Shown one piece after another: positions 8,151 through 17,478 of a stretch of DNA of 64,000 nucleotides (its first letter is position 1; each line of letters starts with the position of its first letter). The notes under the pieces were generated by a model. That model was not told where the DNA came from and did no database searches. It worked only from the letters and a program-made list of their open reading frames with translations. Origin of the DNA: Bacilli bacterium (GTDB lineage: Bacteria > Bacillota_I > Bacilli_A > RFN20 > CAG-826); assembly GCA_024408335.1 (NCBI GenBank), contig JAKSVB010000005.1, forward strand, positions 1 to 64,000. Direction: 5' to 3'. Position numbers and translations under genes: made by a program.

Positions 8151-8979
8151 TGAATCAATGCTTGGGGTTGTTGTTTTAAACTACAACACATTTGAGGCAA
8201 CGCTGAACGTTGTTGAGGAACTAAAAAAGCAAGTTTGTTCTTTCCCTGTTGAGATTTTGATTGTTGATAACAACTCAACAAACGAATCCAAAACTGTTAT
8301 CGAAGAAAGGCAAGGTCAAGGCGGCTATTCATGCATTTTTTTAAAAGAAAATGGAGGGTACGCAAAAGGCAACAATATAGGCCTTTCGTATTTTTCTAAA
8401 AAGAAAGCGAAGTATGCTTTGGTGGTGAACAACGACATAGAATTTGATGATCTGTTTGCTTTGCAAAAGTTATATGACTGCCTTGAATCAAATCCGAAAG
8501 TAGGCTGTGTTTCACCAAAAATTGTTTCACCTTCAGGCAAGGAAGATAAGCCTCTTTATCCAAAAAAGCCTTCTTTTTTTGATTTGACGTTAGGGATTAT
8601 TTGCTACTACAAAAACAGAAATAAAATTAATGATGACAGCACCTTTGAGATTTATGCGCCTAGGGGAAGCTGCATGATGCTGAAGATGGAAGCTTTGGAG
8701 CATGTCAATTACCTAGATGAGAATACTTTTTTGTATTACGAAGAACCGATTCTTGCAGAAAGGATGAGCAAAGCCGGATACAAAACCATTCATAACGGTG
8801 CAGTGAAAATTATTCACAACCACGGAAAAACCATCAAGAGCACTTTTGAAAAGAAGAGAATAATTAAAATAATGATAGAAAGTTATAAGTATTACTTGAA
8901 GGAGTATAGGGGTTTTAATTCTTTAATGATTGCTTTGTGCGTATTCTGCAGAAAAGCAATCCTTTCTGTTCGTTTATAG
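8137..8979 (+). CDS. GT2-family glycosyltransferase (rhamnosyltransferase-like)
   Basis: 280 residues. GVVVLNYNTFEATLNVVEEL and ILIVDNNSTNES are the N-terminal GT-A nucleotide-binding strands; VVNNDIEFDD carries the metal-binding acidic motif; APRGSCMMLKMEAL and YEEPILAERM match rhamnosyltransferase-type GT2 enzymes. Given rmlABCD nearby, transfer of rhamnose from dTDP-L-rhamnose is plausible. ATG 8137 overlaps the upstream gene by 14 bases with a weak ribosome site; ATG 8158 is an alternative start. Confidence 0.85.
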   Translation: MKNFDESMLGVVVLNYNTFEATLNVVEELKKQVCSFPVEILIVDNNSTNESKTVIEERQGQGGYSCIFLKENGGYAKGNNIGLSYFSKKKAKYALVVNNDIEFDDLFALQKLYDCLESNPKVGCVSPKIVSPSGKEDKPLYPKKPSFFDLTLGIICYYKNRNKINDDSTFEIYAPRGSCMMLKMEALEHVNYLDENTFLYYEEPILAERMSKAGYKTIHNGAVKIIHNHGKTIKSTFEKKRIIKIMIESYKYYLKEYRGFNSLMIALCVFCRKAILSVRL

Positions 8980-8990
8980 TTGGAGGTTTT

Positions 8991-10091
8991 ATGAAAGCAT
9001 TAGCAATATATTTGCCACAGTACCATGAAATTGAAGAAAACAATAAATGGTGGGGCAAAGGTTTTACGGAATGGAACACGGTTAAAAGCGCTGTTAAATA
9101 TCTAGACTCCCAATATCAGCCTAAAGAACCTTTGGAAAAGAATTACTACTATTTGGATGACCCTGACGCCAAAGCATTCATTAATCAGGTATCAATGGCG
9201 AAGGAGAACGGCATTTATGGTTTTTGCTTTTACCACTACTGGTTCAAAGGCAATAAAAAAATGCTCCAATTGCCAATGGAGATTTTCTGTAAACACAAAG
9301 AAATTGAGTTTCCATACTGCATTTGCTGGGCAAACGAAGCTTGGAGAAGGACGTGGTATGCAGGCAATTCAGAAATTTTGATAGAACAAGAATACGGAGG
9401 AAAAGCGGATTGGGAAACGCATTACCGCTATTTGTCTTCTTTCTTCAAAGATAAGAGATATATAAAAATTGATAATAAACCATTGGTTGTTATTTATAGA
9501 ACTGCCGCAATAAGCGACCTTAACGAGATGTTGAGCGTTTGGAATTGCATGGCTAAGGAAGACGGTTTTGATGGAATATATTTGATATCCGAAAGAACGT
9601 CATTTGAAATAGACAGAAGAAGCGAGTTGTTTGACGCTTATTGTGATTTTGAGCCTGCATATTCTCTAAGACACAGATTTAACGTTCTTGAAAACTTCAG
9701 TAGAATAATCAAAAGAAGAATTGCTTCGCGCATGAATTCAAAAGGCGTTTCGTTGCGCATAGAAAATGTCATTCCTTACAAAAGATTTATGAAGTACATG
9801 GGGAAAGACAAGCTTTTTTTAGGGAAAAAGGTTTTTCCCGGAGTTTGCCCTGGCTGGGATAATACCCCAAGAAAAGGAACAAAAGGAATGTTTTTGAGTG
9901 GATCCAGCCCTGAATTATATAGAGATGTTTTGAAGGACATTAGTAAAAGATTTGATGATGACACTTTTCTATTCATCAATGCCTGGAACGAATGGAGCGA
10001 AGGGGCATATCTTGAGCCGGACTCATTAAATGAATACGCATATTTAAGAGCGACAAAAGAAGGATTAAACGATGAAAAAAAGGCTGATTAA
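8991..10091 (+). CDS. WbsX-like glycosyltransferase / GH99-like domain protein
   Basis: 366 residues starting MKALAIYLPQYHEIEENNKW, followed by WWGKGFTEWNTVKSA, FCFYHYWFKGNK and, near the end, FINAWNEWSEGAYLEPD. These are the signatures of the WbsX / glycoside-hydrolase-99-like family that sits in O-antigen and capsule loci. The biochemical activity of WbsX proteins is poorly known; both glycosyl transfer and endo-glycosidase activity have been suggested. GGAGG lies seven bases before the ATG at 8991. The stop overlaps the next gene by 20 bases. Confidence 0.87.
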   Translation: MKALAIYLPQYHEIEENNKWWGKGFTEWNTVKSAVKYLDSQYQPKEPLEKNYYYLDDPDAKAFINQVSMAKENGIYGFCFYHYWFKGNKKMLQLPMEIFCKHKEIEFPYCICWANEAWRRTWYAGNSEILIEQEYGGKADWETHYRYLSSFFKDKRYIKIDNKPLVVIYRTAAISDLNEMLSVWNCMAKEDGFDGIYLISERTSFEIDRRSELFDAYCDFEPAYSLRHRFNVLENFSRIIKRRIASRMNSKGVSLRIENVIPYKRFMKYMGKDKLFLGKKVFPGVCPGWDNTPRKGTKGMFLSGSSPELYRDVLKDISKRFDDDTFLFINAWNEWSEGAYLEPDSLNEYAYLRATKEGLNDEKKAD

Positions 10092-11547
10092 TAATTATGC
10101 TTTATCGCTTTCTTCTATAGTACTAGTACTTTTCTTAAATCTTATATCGACGTTGTTTTATAAAATTGAGACTATAAAAGAAGGGTATGCCATCTTTTTT
10201 TATATTTCTGTCGCGGTTTTCGCGTTTATAGTTTTTTCAGCGAGAGCAGTCAATGGGAGATTTACGGTTTATCACATGCTTATTGTCGGCTGCTTTCTGT
10301 TTTATTTTGGAGGGCAGGCATTAGTTGCTTTTGGTTATTTCGACAAGCTTTCTGAAGATAGAGTTTTTTCGATTGTTGATGGTAGAATACCGCTAGAAGC
10401 TTGCATCACATCGATGATACTCATATTGTCAATCTTACTAATGATAAATGCAGGATATTGTTTGTTCTCCAAAACGATTCCTTTTAGCAGCAACAAGCAA
10501 CAAAAAAGTAACACTGCTCTATTACGATGTGGTTTAGTCATCTTTTGGATCACTTTAATTCCTACAATGATGAGTTTATCGAGAAGCGCTTTCTTGAATT
10601 TCACATTGGGACATTTGGGCTATAGGAGCGAAAAAATTGAAGAAACCGGTATTTGGTTCGTTTGCTCGTATTTAATGGGGTGGTTTCGACCAGCCTGCTA
10701 TATGGTTTTGATTGCTTCAAAAGGAAAGAAAAAAGCCTCAATGGTTGGCTATACAGGGATACTTTTATATTGCATATTATATCTTTTGAGTGGATCTAGA
10801 TATCAACTGATCGAAGTTGCGTTTTGTATTTTCTCCATAAGGTATTTGTGGGGTAACAAGAAGCTTAAAAAGCAAACGATTCTTAAATTGATTGCCATTT
10901 TGTTTGCGTTTGGAGTTGCCCTAAAAGCTATCGGCTATTTTAGGAATGATGCATCAAGCACATCTTTTAGTGAAGCTTTGGTTGAAGTCTTTTCAGACAA
11001 CATCTTTTATCAACTGCTTTCTACAACTAGCACAACGTTCACAACAATAAGCAACGTTGTCTTTAGATGTCCTCAAGACATCCCTTTTAATTTCGGAAAG
11101 GGGTATTTAGGTTCGCTTCTTTTTGTTCTTCCTTCGTTTGCCAGACCGGCAGATATGACCATGTTAAATATTGATGTTGAGACCATATTTTCTCCACTCT
11201 ATTATAATTGGACTGTTTCAGGTTATGGATCCTCGTTTGTGGCTGAAATGTTTTTCAATTTTGGCTATTATTCTTTGGCGGTAAGCTTTATTTTAGGGGT
11301 TTTCATTGCCGTGATTTCAGAACGTTTTTATAAAGCGTCGTCTAATAGCGATCACTTTTCCTTCTTTTTCTATATGTATTTGTTTAGCGAGTTATTGTGG
11401 GCGATTAGGAGTGATACATATTTGATTCCTAGACATGTGCTTTTGTATTGTCTGCTACCATACATTTTTTATTTATTATTTAAAAACGCAATGAATAAAG
11501 ATAAAAGTATATATTATTCGACTGTTTTGAGAGAGGAGACTTTATGA
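10072..11547 (+). CDS. Wzy-type oligosaccharide repeat-unit polymerase
   Basis: 491 residues with about twelve hydrophobic helices and a large polar loop near the C-terminal third (residues ~340-400, [12 protein letters not shown]...[12 protein letters not shown]), the arrangement of Wzy polymerases of the O-antigen polysaccharide polymerase family. It would join lipid-linked repeat units outside the membrane; the flippase at 12428 and the initiating transferase at 4507 complete a Wzx/Wzy pathway. Assignment rests on topology, size and context because Wzy sequences are poorly conserved. Confidence 0.75.
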   Translation: MKKRLINNYALSLSSIVLVLFLNLISTLFYKIETIKEGYAIFFYISVAVFAFIVFSARAVNGRFTVYHMLIVGCFLFYFGGQALVAFGYFDKLSEDRVFSIVDGRIPLEACITSMILILSILLMINAGYCLFSKTIPFSSNKQQKSNTALLRCGLVIFWITLIPTMMSLSRSAFLNFTLGHLGYRSEKIEETGIWFVCSYLMGWFRPACYMVLIASKGKKKASMVGYTGILLYCILYLLSGSRYQLIEVAFCIFSIRYLWGNKKLKKQTILKLIAILFAFGVALKAIGYFRNDASSTSFSEALVEVFSDNIFYQLLSTTSTTFTTISNVVFRCPQDIPFNFGKGYLGSLLFVLPSFARPADMTMLNIDVETIFSPLYYNWTVSGYGSSFVAEMFFNFGYYSLAVSFILGVFIAVISERFYKASSNSDHFSFFFYMYLFSELLWAIRSDTYLIPRHVLLYCLLPYIFYLLFKNAMNKDKSIYYSTVLREETL

Positions 11548-12428
11548 AGGGAATAATTTTAGCGGGAGGGTCAGGCACAAGACTGTACCCTCTTACCATA
11601 GTAACGAGCAAACAACTTTTGCCTGTTTATGATAAACCAATGATTTATTATCCTCTTTCCGTGCTTATGATGGCCGGCATTCGAGATATTTTGGTTATTT
11701 CAACTCCTACCGATCTTCCAAGAATGGAGTCTTTGCTCGGAGACGGATCAAAATATGGCATTAACATTTCTTATAAAGAACAACCGTCTCCTGATGGATT
11801 GGCTCAAGCGTTTATCATTGGGGAGGATTTCATCGGCGATGACGCCGTGGCGATGGTGTTAGGGGACAATATTTTTTATGGAGCTGGGTTAGTAGACCAT
11901 TTGAAAAGGTCGGTGAGAAGGGCTCTTGAAGGGCAGGCAACCATTTACGGCTATTACGTTAACGATCCAGAAAGGTTTGGAATTGTCGAGTTGGATAATA
12001 ATGGTAATGCGATTTCAATAGAAGAAAAGCCAGCAAATCCTAAGTCGAATTATTGTGTTACGGGCCTCTATTTTTATCCTTCAGGGGTTTCAGAAAAGGC
12101 AAAAAGAGTGGAGCCTTCGCCAAGAGGAGAACTTGAGATAACAACTCTTAACAACATGTATCTTAGAGAAAAAAATCTCCATGTGACGACTTTAGGCAGG
12201 GGATATTCATGGCTTGATACTGGAACCCATGAATCGCTGGTTGAAGCCTCTAATTACATCAAAATTATCGAAGACCATCAAGGACTAAAGGTTTGTTGTC
12301 CGGAAGAGATCTCGTATAAGAATGGGTGGATTTCTAAGGAAACACTTATTAAACAAGGGGAATTGATGAAAAAGAATCAATATGGACAGCATCTTCTCAA
12401 TGTTGCAAACGATAAGATTAAGTATTAA
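11544..12428 (+). CDS. rmlA: Glucose-1-phosphate thymidylyltransferase RmlA
   Basis: 294 residues, the usual length. [16 protein letters not shown] is the nucleotide-binding loop, followed by [41 protein letters not shown] and LDTGTHESL, all diagnostic of RmlA. It makes dTDP-glucose, the first step to dTDP-L-rhamnose. It overlaps the upstream gene by four bases and its stop overlaps the next start (TAATG), so it is translated within the operon although the other rml genes lie downstream. Confidence 0.97.
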   Translation: MKGIILAGGSGTRLYPLTIVTSKQLLPVYDKPMIYYPLSVLMMAGIRDILVISTPTDLPRMESLLGDGSKYGINISYKEQPSPDGLAQAFIIGEDFIGDDAVAMVLGDNIFYGAGLVDHLKRSVRRALEGQATIYGYYVNDPERFGIVELDNNGNAISIEEKPANPKSNYCVTGLYFYPSGVSEKAKRVEPSPRGELEITTLNNMYLREKNLHVTTLGRGYSWLDTGTHESLVEASNYIKIIEDHQGLKVCCPEEISYKNGWISKETLIKQGELMKKNQYGQHLLNVANDKIKY

Positions 12429-13894
12429 TGGAAAAACAAAGCGTCAGGAAGAACTATTTTTATAACACCGCACTCCAATTTGCGTTACTTGCAATCCCTA
12501 TCCTTCTGATCCCTTATGTCTCTAGGGTCTTAGGTGTTGAAAAAGTTGGTGATTACAGTTTCTATCTTGCCATGGTTACTTATTTTTCTATGTTTGCAGT
12601 TTTGGGAACGGGGGCATATGGGCAAAGAGAAATTGCCTATTGCAGAAACGATGTAGAAGAACTTAGGATCTCCTTTTTTAATACATTCTTCTTTCGCGTC
12701 ATCACTTCCGCGCTTTCGATAGGAGTCTATTTTCTATACCTGTTTTTAGCGAATTCAATCAATGCTGTATGTACGATATTTGCACTCAATATCTTAAATG
12801 TCGTTTTTGATGTCACATGGTTTTTCCAAGGCGTAGAAGACTTTAAACAAATAGTCTTTAAAAACCTATTTTTTAAATTATTGAACTTAGTGTTGGTTTT
12901 CCTGTTTGTCAAGAAACCTTCGGATTTGTGGGTGTATGTATTGATAATGTGCGGAACAACTTTGATGGGGAATGTTTCTACGTGGACTCGTCTAAAAAAA
13001 TATATAAAGTTTGATGTTTCTGGGGTAAATCCATTCAACAACATAAAAGAAATTGTTTTGGTTTTTCTACCGACAATAGCAATTCAGGTTTACACCGTTC
13101 TAGACAAGTCCATGATAGGGTGGATAACAAATTCTTCTTATGCTAATGGCTGTTATGACAGGGCCGAACAGATTTCTAGAGTCGCTCTTACACTCGTTAC
13201 TTCCGTTGCCGCTGTTATTTTGCCTAGAGTGTCTAATTCTTTTAAAAATGGAGATATCGAAACTGCAAAGGAATATATTTATAAAGCGTTCGCTTTTGTT
13301 TGGATGCTTTCAGTTCCGATTACCTTCGGTCTTTTAGCCTGCAGCGATTCATTCATTCCTCTATTTTTAGGGGACGGATACGATGATGCCGCGCTTTTGT
13401 TAAAAATTTTTTCACCTTTAGTGATATTCGTTAGCTTGTCATATGTCATAGGCCTTTCTTATCTTATTTCTACTAAACAGCAAAATGTTTATACGATTGC
13501 GGTTGTGATTTCCGCAATCGTAAATTTGATTATGAATTTGCTTTTGATTCCGAAGTTGTCGGCTGTTGGAGCTGCTATCGCTAGCGTTACTGCAGAATTC
13601 GTTGGATGCTCATTTCAAATCGTCTATTGCATCCTAAAAAAACAACTGTCCTTTAAAAAACTATTCAAAAACGCGTGGAAGTATTGCTTGTTTGGAATCG
13701 CCATGTTTTTTTCTATATTTAAGTTACCAATCCTCTTTGAAAACCCGATAATTGGGTTAATTGTTACGATTTTTGTAGGTTTTTTTATATATGTGTTTTT
13801 GCTTCTGATAACAAGAGACAAAATGGTTTTTGGGGAAATATCAGTGATTATAAATAAAATAAAAAAAAGGAGAGAACATGGACAAAACGATTAA
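12428..13894 (+). CDS. Wzx-type flippase (polysaccharide biosynthesis / MATE-like)
   Basis: 488 residues with about 14 transmembrane helices. It begins KNYFYNTALQFALLAIPILL, then PYVSRVLGVEKVGDYSFYLA and AYGQREIAYCRN, typical of Polysacc_synt flippases of Gram-positive capsule clusters. It should move the undecaprenyl-linked repeat unit across the membrane to Wzy. The start overlaps the rmlA stop. Confidence 0.9.
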   Translation: MEKQSVRKNYFYNTALQFALLAIPILLIPYVSRVLGVEKVGDYSFYLAMVTYFSMFAVLGTGAYGQREIAYCRNDVEELRISFFNTFFFRVITSALSIGVYFLYLFLANSINAVCTIFALNILNVVFDVTWFFQGVEDFKQIVFKNLFFKLLNLVLVFLFVKKPSDLWVYVLIMCGTTLMGNVSTWTRLKKYIKFDVSGVNPFNNIKEIVLVFLPTIAIQVYTVLDKSMIGWITNSSYANGCYDRAEQISRVALTLVTSVAAVILPRVSNSFKNGDIETAKEYIYKAFAFVWMLSVPITFGLLACSDSFIPLFLGDGYDDAALLLKIFSPLVIFVSLSYVIGLSYLISTKQQNVYTIAVVISAIVNLIMNLLLIPKLSAVGAAIASVTAEFVGCSFQIVYCILKKQLSFKKLFKNAWKYCLFGIAMFFSIFKLPILFENPIIGLIVTIFVGFFIYVFLLLITRDKMVFGEISVIINKIKKRREHGQND

Positions 13895-14441
13895 TCATTT
13901 CACATTCCACGAGACCTCGATCGAAGGAGTCTTCAAAATCGATGTTAAGAAATATGGTGACAATCGCGGTTACTTCATGGAAACATATAAGGAATCAGAT
14001 TTCCATGCGGCTGGCATAATGAACGTGTTCATCCAGAACAACCAATCGAAATCGAAGAAAGGCGTCCTTCGTGGGCTTCATTTTCAAAAGACCTTTCCGC
14101 AAGCGAAACTTGTGCGTTGCATTGAAGGGGAAGTGTTTGATGTTGCTGCAGACTTAAGGAAAGGATCTAAGACATATGGCAAGTGGGAAGGAGTTGTTCT
14201 TTCCGCTGAAAAAGGCAATCAATTCATGATTCCTAGAGGTTTTGCGCATGGGTTTGTAGTTTTATCTGAAATAGCCACATTCTGCTATAAATGCGATGAA
14301 CTATATCATCCTGAAGATGAAGGTGGAATCATGTGGAATGATGAATCTGTTGGCATTGAATGGCCTGAAGTAGTAGAGATTCTTTTGTCGGGAAAAGATA
14401 AAAAGCACCCTTCTTTGAAAGAAAGCAAAATAGAGTTTTAA
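13878..14441 (+). CDS. rmlC: dTDP-4-dehydrorhamnose 3,5-epimerase RmlC, copy 1
   Basis: 187 residues; cupin enzyme of dTDP-rhamnose synthesis. ETSIEGVFKIDVKKYGDNRG, VLRGLHFQ (active-site His), LVRCIEGEVFDVAADLRKGS and IPRGFAHGFVVLS are RmlC motifs. By eye about 88% of residues match the second copy at 18507, with the middle nearly identical and both ends diverged. It is the last gene before a foreign-looking cassette; the second copy lies on the far side of that cassette. AAAAGGAGAG ribosome site. Confidence 0.95.
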   Translation: MDKTINHFTFHETSIEGVFKIDVKKYGDNRGYFMETYKESDFHAAGIMNVFIQNNQSKSKKGVLRGLHFQKTFPQAKLVRCIEGEVFDVAADLRKGSKTYGKWEGVVLSAEKGNQFMIPRGFAHGFVVLSEIATFCYKCDELYHPEDEGGIMWNDESVGIEWPEVVEILLSGKDKKHPSLKESKIEF

Positions 14442-14453
14442 GGACTATGGCTA

Positions 14454-14500
14454 CCGCCTTAAAAGGTGGCCTCCTGTAATAAGGGCACCATTGTTTGGTG
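14454..14500 (+). promoter_or_regulatory. Two small hairpins in the leader of the cyclase cassette
   Basis: CCGCCTT/AAGGTGG (14454-14469) and CACCA/TGGTG (14486-14500) form adjacent small hairpins between rmlC and the first cassette gene. The second is followed only by TTTG, so it would be a weak terminator. They may be a terminator of the rhamnose genes or a leader element. Confidence 0.3.
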
Positions 14501-14571
14501 TTTGTATTAGAGGAGAATTGATTTAAATTAAAGAGAAAGGCTTAATATTGAAAAAGGAGGGGATGGCTAAG

Positions 14572-15105
14572 ATGAATATTTTGATTCCATTTAAAGTTTT
14601 AAAAAAACACCCTATTATTCATCTTTTGTGGTTTGTCTTCGTTCCTTTTTTGTCTTCCGTTGGCGTCATCTTTAACCTATTAAATTTCAATTTGGAAGGA
14701 GTATATAGAGATATCTCTTTGGGTTTCTTCTACTGTGTCTCCTTATCTATTACTCTATCTATAGTTTACGATATAGTTGTGGATTTATGTGAACATCATA
14801 TAAACCATCTGGAAAAGCGTTTTTTGAATTATAAGGTGGTTTGTTTGCTTGCGCTAATATCCGTAATAATTGCCTTGATGTTGTTTCAATTTACTCTAGT
14901 TGGAAGGTTTATTGTTATTCAAATTGCTTTGCATATAGTAAGTATTTTAATTGCATTTTATACTCGACTAGTCACAAAAATGGATGCCTATTTGAATGAA
15001 AATTGTGAGTATATCGAAGAAGAAAACGATAGACTAAAAAGTGAAATAAAAAAATCAAAGAAAGGCGGAAAAAAAGGTCCTGATGGAGGTGAATTAAAGA
15101 TATGA
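14572..15105 (+). CDS. Membrane protein of unknown family, first gene of the cyclase cassette
   Basis: 177 residues, family not recognised. Four hydrophobic segments (around residues 15-35, 45-65, 80-100 and 105-125) are followed by a charged C-terminal tail rich in Lys and Glu (ENDRLKSEIKKSKKGGKKG) that may form a short coiled coil and face the cytoplasm. AGGAGG lies 11 bases before ATG 14572; ATG 14563 and TTG 14548 are in frame. Its stop overlaps the start of the DGQHR gene, so the two are coupled and probably act together. Confidence 0.65.
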   Translation: MNILIPFKVLKKHPIIHLLWFVFVPFLSSVGVIFNLLNFNLEGVYRDISLGFFYCVSLSITLSIVYDIVVDLCEHHINHLEKRFLNYKVVCLLALISVIIALMLFQFTLVGRFIVIQIALHIVSILIAFYTRLVTKMDAYLNENCEYIEEENDRLKSEIKKSKKGGKKGPDGGELKI

Positions 15106-16160
15106 TGAAATTATTGTTGCTTAGAATTGACCAACCAATAGGGACTTTTTACTATGGGAAGTTAAGAAGCGACTTGCTTAGTTCGATTTCGTATTCTAAC
15201 GAAAGAAAACTAAATTCTGGAAATCAGAGAAGACTAAGGCAAGAAAGACTGAAAGAAATAGAAAAGTATTGTTCAGATCCAGATGCCGCTTTTCCTACAC
15301 CAATTATCATTGCAATTAGTGATACAGCTGAATTAGTCCAATCGTCGTTCGCGCCAGATTTATATGAATATGCTTTTGAAGAGAGCGAATTAAATGGCGA
15401 AGTTCTAGATGGACAACATAGATTAAACGGAATCATTAAGAGCGGTATGCAGATTGAATTGCCGGTTGTTTTCATGTTTAATTTAACCGAAGAAGAAAAG
15501 GCTTATATTTTTTCTACAATAAATAGCAATCAACAAAAAGTTGATAAATCTTTAATTTATGACTTATTTGAGTTGAGTGAATCTAGAAGTCCTTATAAAA
15601 CATGTCATGACATTGCAAGAATGATGAATTCTGATGTAGACTCTCCTTTTTATTCTAGATTAAAGATGCTTGAAACAAGGACATCTGAGTATGAGTCGCT
15701 GTCTCAAGGAACATTTGTTCGCTATTTATCAACATTAATCACAAGTAGCCATAACTCAGATTATATAGACATTAAGAACGGAAAGAAAATAGAGGATGAT
15801 TCGAAATATCCATTAAGATTTTTCTTCATTAATAATAATGATGATGTTATCTATAAAATTTTATTCAATTGTTTTTGTGCTGCCAAGGCTGCTTTTTTAA
15901 TTCAATGGAATCATCCAAAGCAATATATTTTGACAAAAACTACAGGATTCGGTGCAATTATCAAGTCATTAAAAGTTATTCTTCCAAAAATGCTTTCAGA
16001 ACATGATGTTAGTCAGAAAAAATTTAGTGACTTATTTACAAGTTTAAAAAATCTTTTTGATGAAGAAGGGTTGGATTTTGTTTCGACGAATTTTCCACCA
16101 AGTGAAATGGGAGAACAAAAACTATCTAGTTATATCATTGTAGCTTTTGAAAAAATCTAA
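15102..16160 (+). CDS. DGQHR-domain protein (DndB/ParB-like fold)
   Basis: 352 residues. The sequence LNGEVLDGQHRLNGI (near residue 105) is the signature of the DGQHR family, which is related to the ParB/sulfiredoxin fold and includes DndB of DNA phosphorothioation systems and other defence-island proteins. Around it are PTPIIIAISD before and IFSTINSNQQKVDKSL after, as in the family. No dnd or dpt genes are near, so its partner here is probably the cyclase system rather than DNA modification. The GGAGG ribosome site lies in the overlap with the upstream gene. Confidence 0.8.
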   Translation: MMKLLLLRIDQPIGTFYYGKLRSDLLSSISYSNERKLNSGNQRRLRQERLKEIEKYCSDPDAAFPTPIIIAISDTAELVQSSFAPDLYEYAFEESELNGEVLDGQHRLNGIIKSGMQIELPVVFMFNLTEEEKAYIFSTINSNQQKVDKSLIYDLFELSESRSPYKTCHDIARMMNSDVDSPFYSRLKMLETRTSEYESLSQGTFVRYLSTLITSSHNSDYIDIKNGKKIEDDSKYPLRFFFINNNDDVIYKILFNCFCAAKAAFLIQWNHPKQYILTKTTGFGAIIKSLKVILPKMLSEHDVSQKKFSDLFTSLKNLFDEEGLDFVSTNFPPSEMGEQKLSSYIIVAFEKI

Positions 16161-16194
16161 TTTATAAAAAGAATGGATAAAAAGGGGTTGATTT

Positions 16195-16938
16195 GTGAGT
16201 TACGATTATAAAAATGGAAAGAAGCGTATTCAGAGTATTTTAAATTCTAAAACCGAAATTATGATCACTGAGTCAATTCCTAAATCTGAAGAAGAATTTA
16301 CATATGAAAACGGAATAAAATCGTGGGTTGGTGCAATATTTGTTGATATAGTTGATTCTACTAGTCTTTTTAAGGATTATAAAGATGAAAAATTGGCTCG
16401 TATTATTAGGGCTTTTTGCAGTGAAGTGATTCGAATCCTCAAAGAAAACGAAAAGTATGTCCAAATTGGAATTAGGGGAGATTGTGTTTATGCAATTTAT
16501 TCTGCTCCTAGACAGGATGATTTAAAACGAATTTTATCTGATTCAATAATGATTAATACTTTTCATAAGATGTTTTGTCATATTTTGAATAATAATTCAT
16601 TTAAAAGTTTTGATATTGGTATTGGATTAGGTGCATCTGAAGATCTAATAATTAAAGCAGGTCAAAAAGGAAGCGGAATTAATGATTATGTTTGGATTGG
16701 ATCAGCCGTTGTAAATGCTTCGAAGCTTTCTTCTGAAGGCAATAGAAACAATTTTAAATCAATTGTTATTGATTCATGTTTTTATAACAATATTAAAAAT
16801 TATTCTGCTAATGATGATTATAAATATAGTCATTATTTTACACAAAAGTATTCAAGTAAACTTGGCGAATATGTCTATGATTGTAATATGATTACTATTG
16901 ACTTTCATGACTGGATAGAAGGTGGAATGAATGGCTAA
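16195..16938 (+). CDS. Class III nucleotide cyclase, probable Pycsar cyclase (PycC-like)
   Basis: 247 residues with a single class III catalytic domain. The first metal Asp is D51 in GAIFVDIVDSTSLF and the second is D96 in IGIRGDCVYAIY; IGIGLGASED and YVWIGSAVVNASKLSSEGNR are the later conserved blocks. There are no fused sensor domains. It overlaps by eight bases a gene for a Pycsar-type membrane effector, so a pyrimidine cyclase that makes cCMP or cUMP on phage infection is the best assignment; adenylate or guanylate cyclase activity is not excluded by sequence. GTG start at 16195 with an AGGGG ribosome site. Confidence 0.85.
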   Translation: MSYDYKNGKKRIQSILNSKTEIMITESIPKSEEEFTYENGIKSWVGAIFVDIVDSTSLFKDYKDEKLARIIRAFCSEVIRILKENEKYVQIGIRGDCVYAIYSAPRQDDLKRILSDSIMINTFHKMFCHILNNNSFKSFDIGIGLGASEDLIIKAGQKGSGINDYVWIGSAVVNASKLSSEGNRNNFKSIVIDSCFYNNIKNYSANDDYKYSHYFTQKYSSKLGEYVYDCNMITIDFHDWIEGGMNG

Positions 16939-17446
16939 TAACAAGCGCTCAGATTTAGAAAATCTTTTAGAAGGTATTAAAAACCAGATCTCTACATTTG
17001 ACCAAAAAGCTGGTACACTAATACCAACAATAGGAATTATTTATGCTTTATTGATTGACATAATAACGCTATTTAGCAGCGATCCATTTGTCCAATCGGA
17101 AAGCAAATGGAAATTATGGGCATATGTTTTTTATTTTGCAATGATTCTGTTTGGCGTAGTTTCGGTAACATGTTTTGTTGCTGTTATTTTTCCAAGGAAG
17201 AGACAGAGCGACAATGAAATACATCCTGATTATTATTTGGATATCAATGAATTAGATAAAGATGATTTTGATTTAAAGTTTTCGCAATTTGAGAAGAGCG
17301 AAGATGTACTTGAAAAGCAAGTTTTAGCTAATGCGAATATATGTTCCATTAAACATACGTTATTAAGAAGTGGAATTTTTGCACTGGTGCCATATGTTTT
17401 GTCCATCGCACTTTTAATTATCAGCATATTTAATGTTATGTTTTAA
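16931..17446 (+). CDS. Pycsar-type transmembrane effector (PycTM-like)
   Basis: 171 residues. The N-terminal helix with ISTFDQKAGTLIPTIGIIYA is the recurrent 'D-x-KA' start of the PycTM/Pycsar effector family, followed by a membrane helix, a second helix (YVFYFAMILFGVVSVTCFVA), a polar cytoplasmic middle and a C-terminal helix (LVPYVLSIALLIISIFNV). Known PycTM proteins bind cyclic pyrimidine nucleotides and damage the membrane, stopping growth of infected cells. The eight-base overlap with the cyclase ties the pair together. Confidence 0.82.
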   Translation: MANNKRSDLENLLEGIKNQISTFDQKAGTLIPTIGIIYALLIDIITLFSSDPFVQSESKWKLWAYVFYFAMILFGVVSVTCFVAVIFPRKRQSDNEIHPDYYLDINELDKDDFDLKFSQFEKSEDVLEKQVLANANICSIKHTLLRSGIFALVPYVLSIALLIISIFNVMF

Positions 17447-17478
17447 AAACAACAATACCAACAATTGGAGGAAAACAA

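Noticed and set aside
15102-16160. DNA phosphorothioation (Dnd) system based on the DGQHR protein
   Set aside because: No dndA, C, D, E or restriction genes are present; only the DndB-like family is shared.
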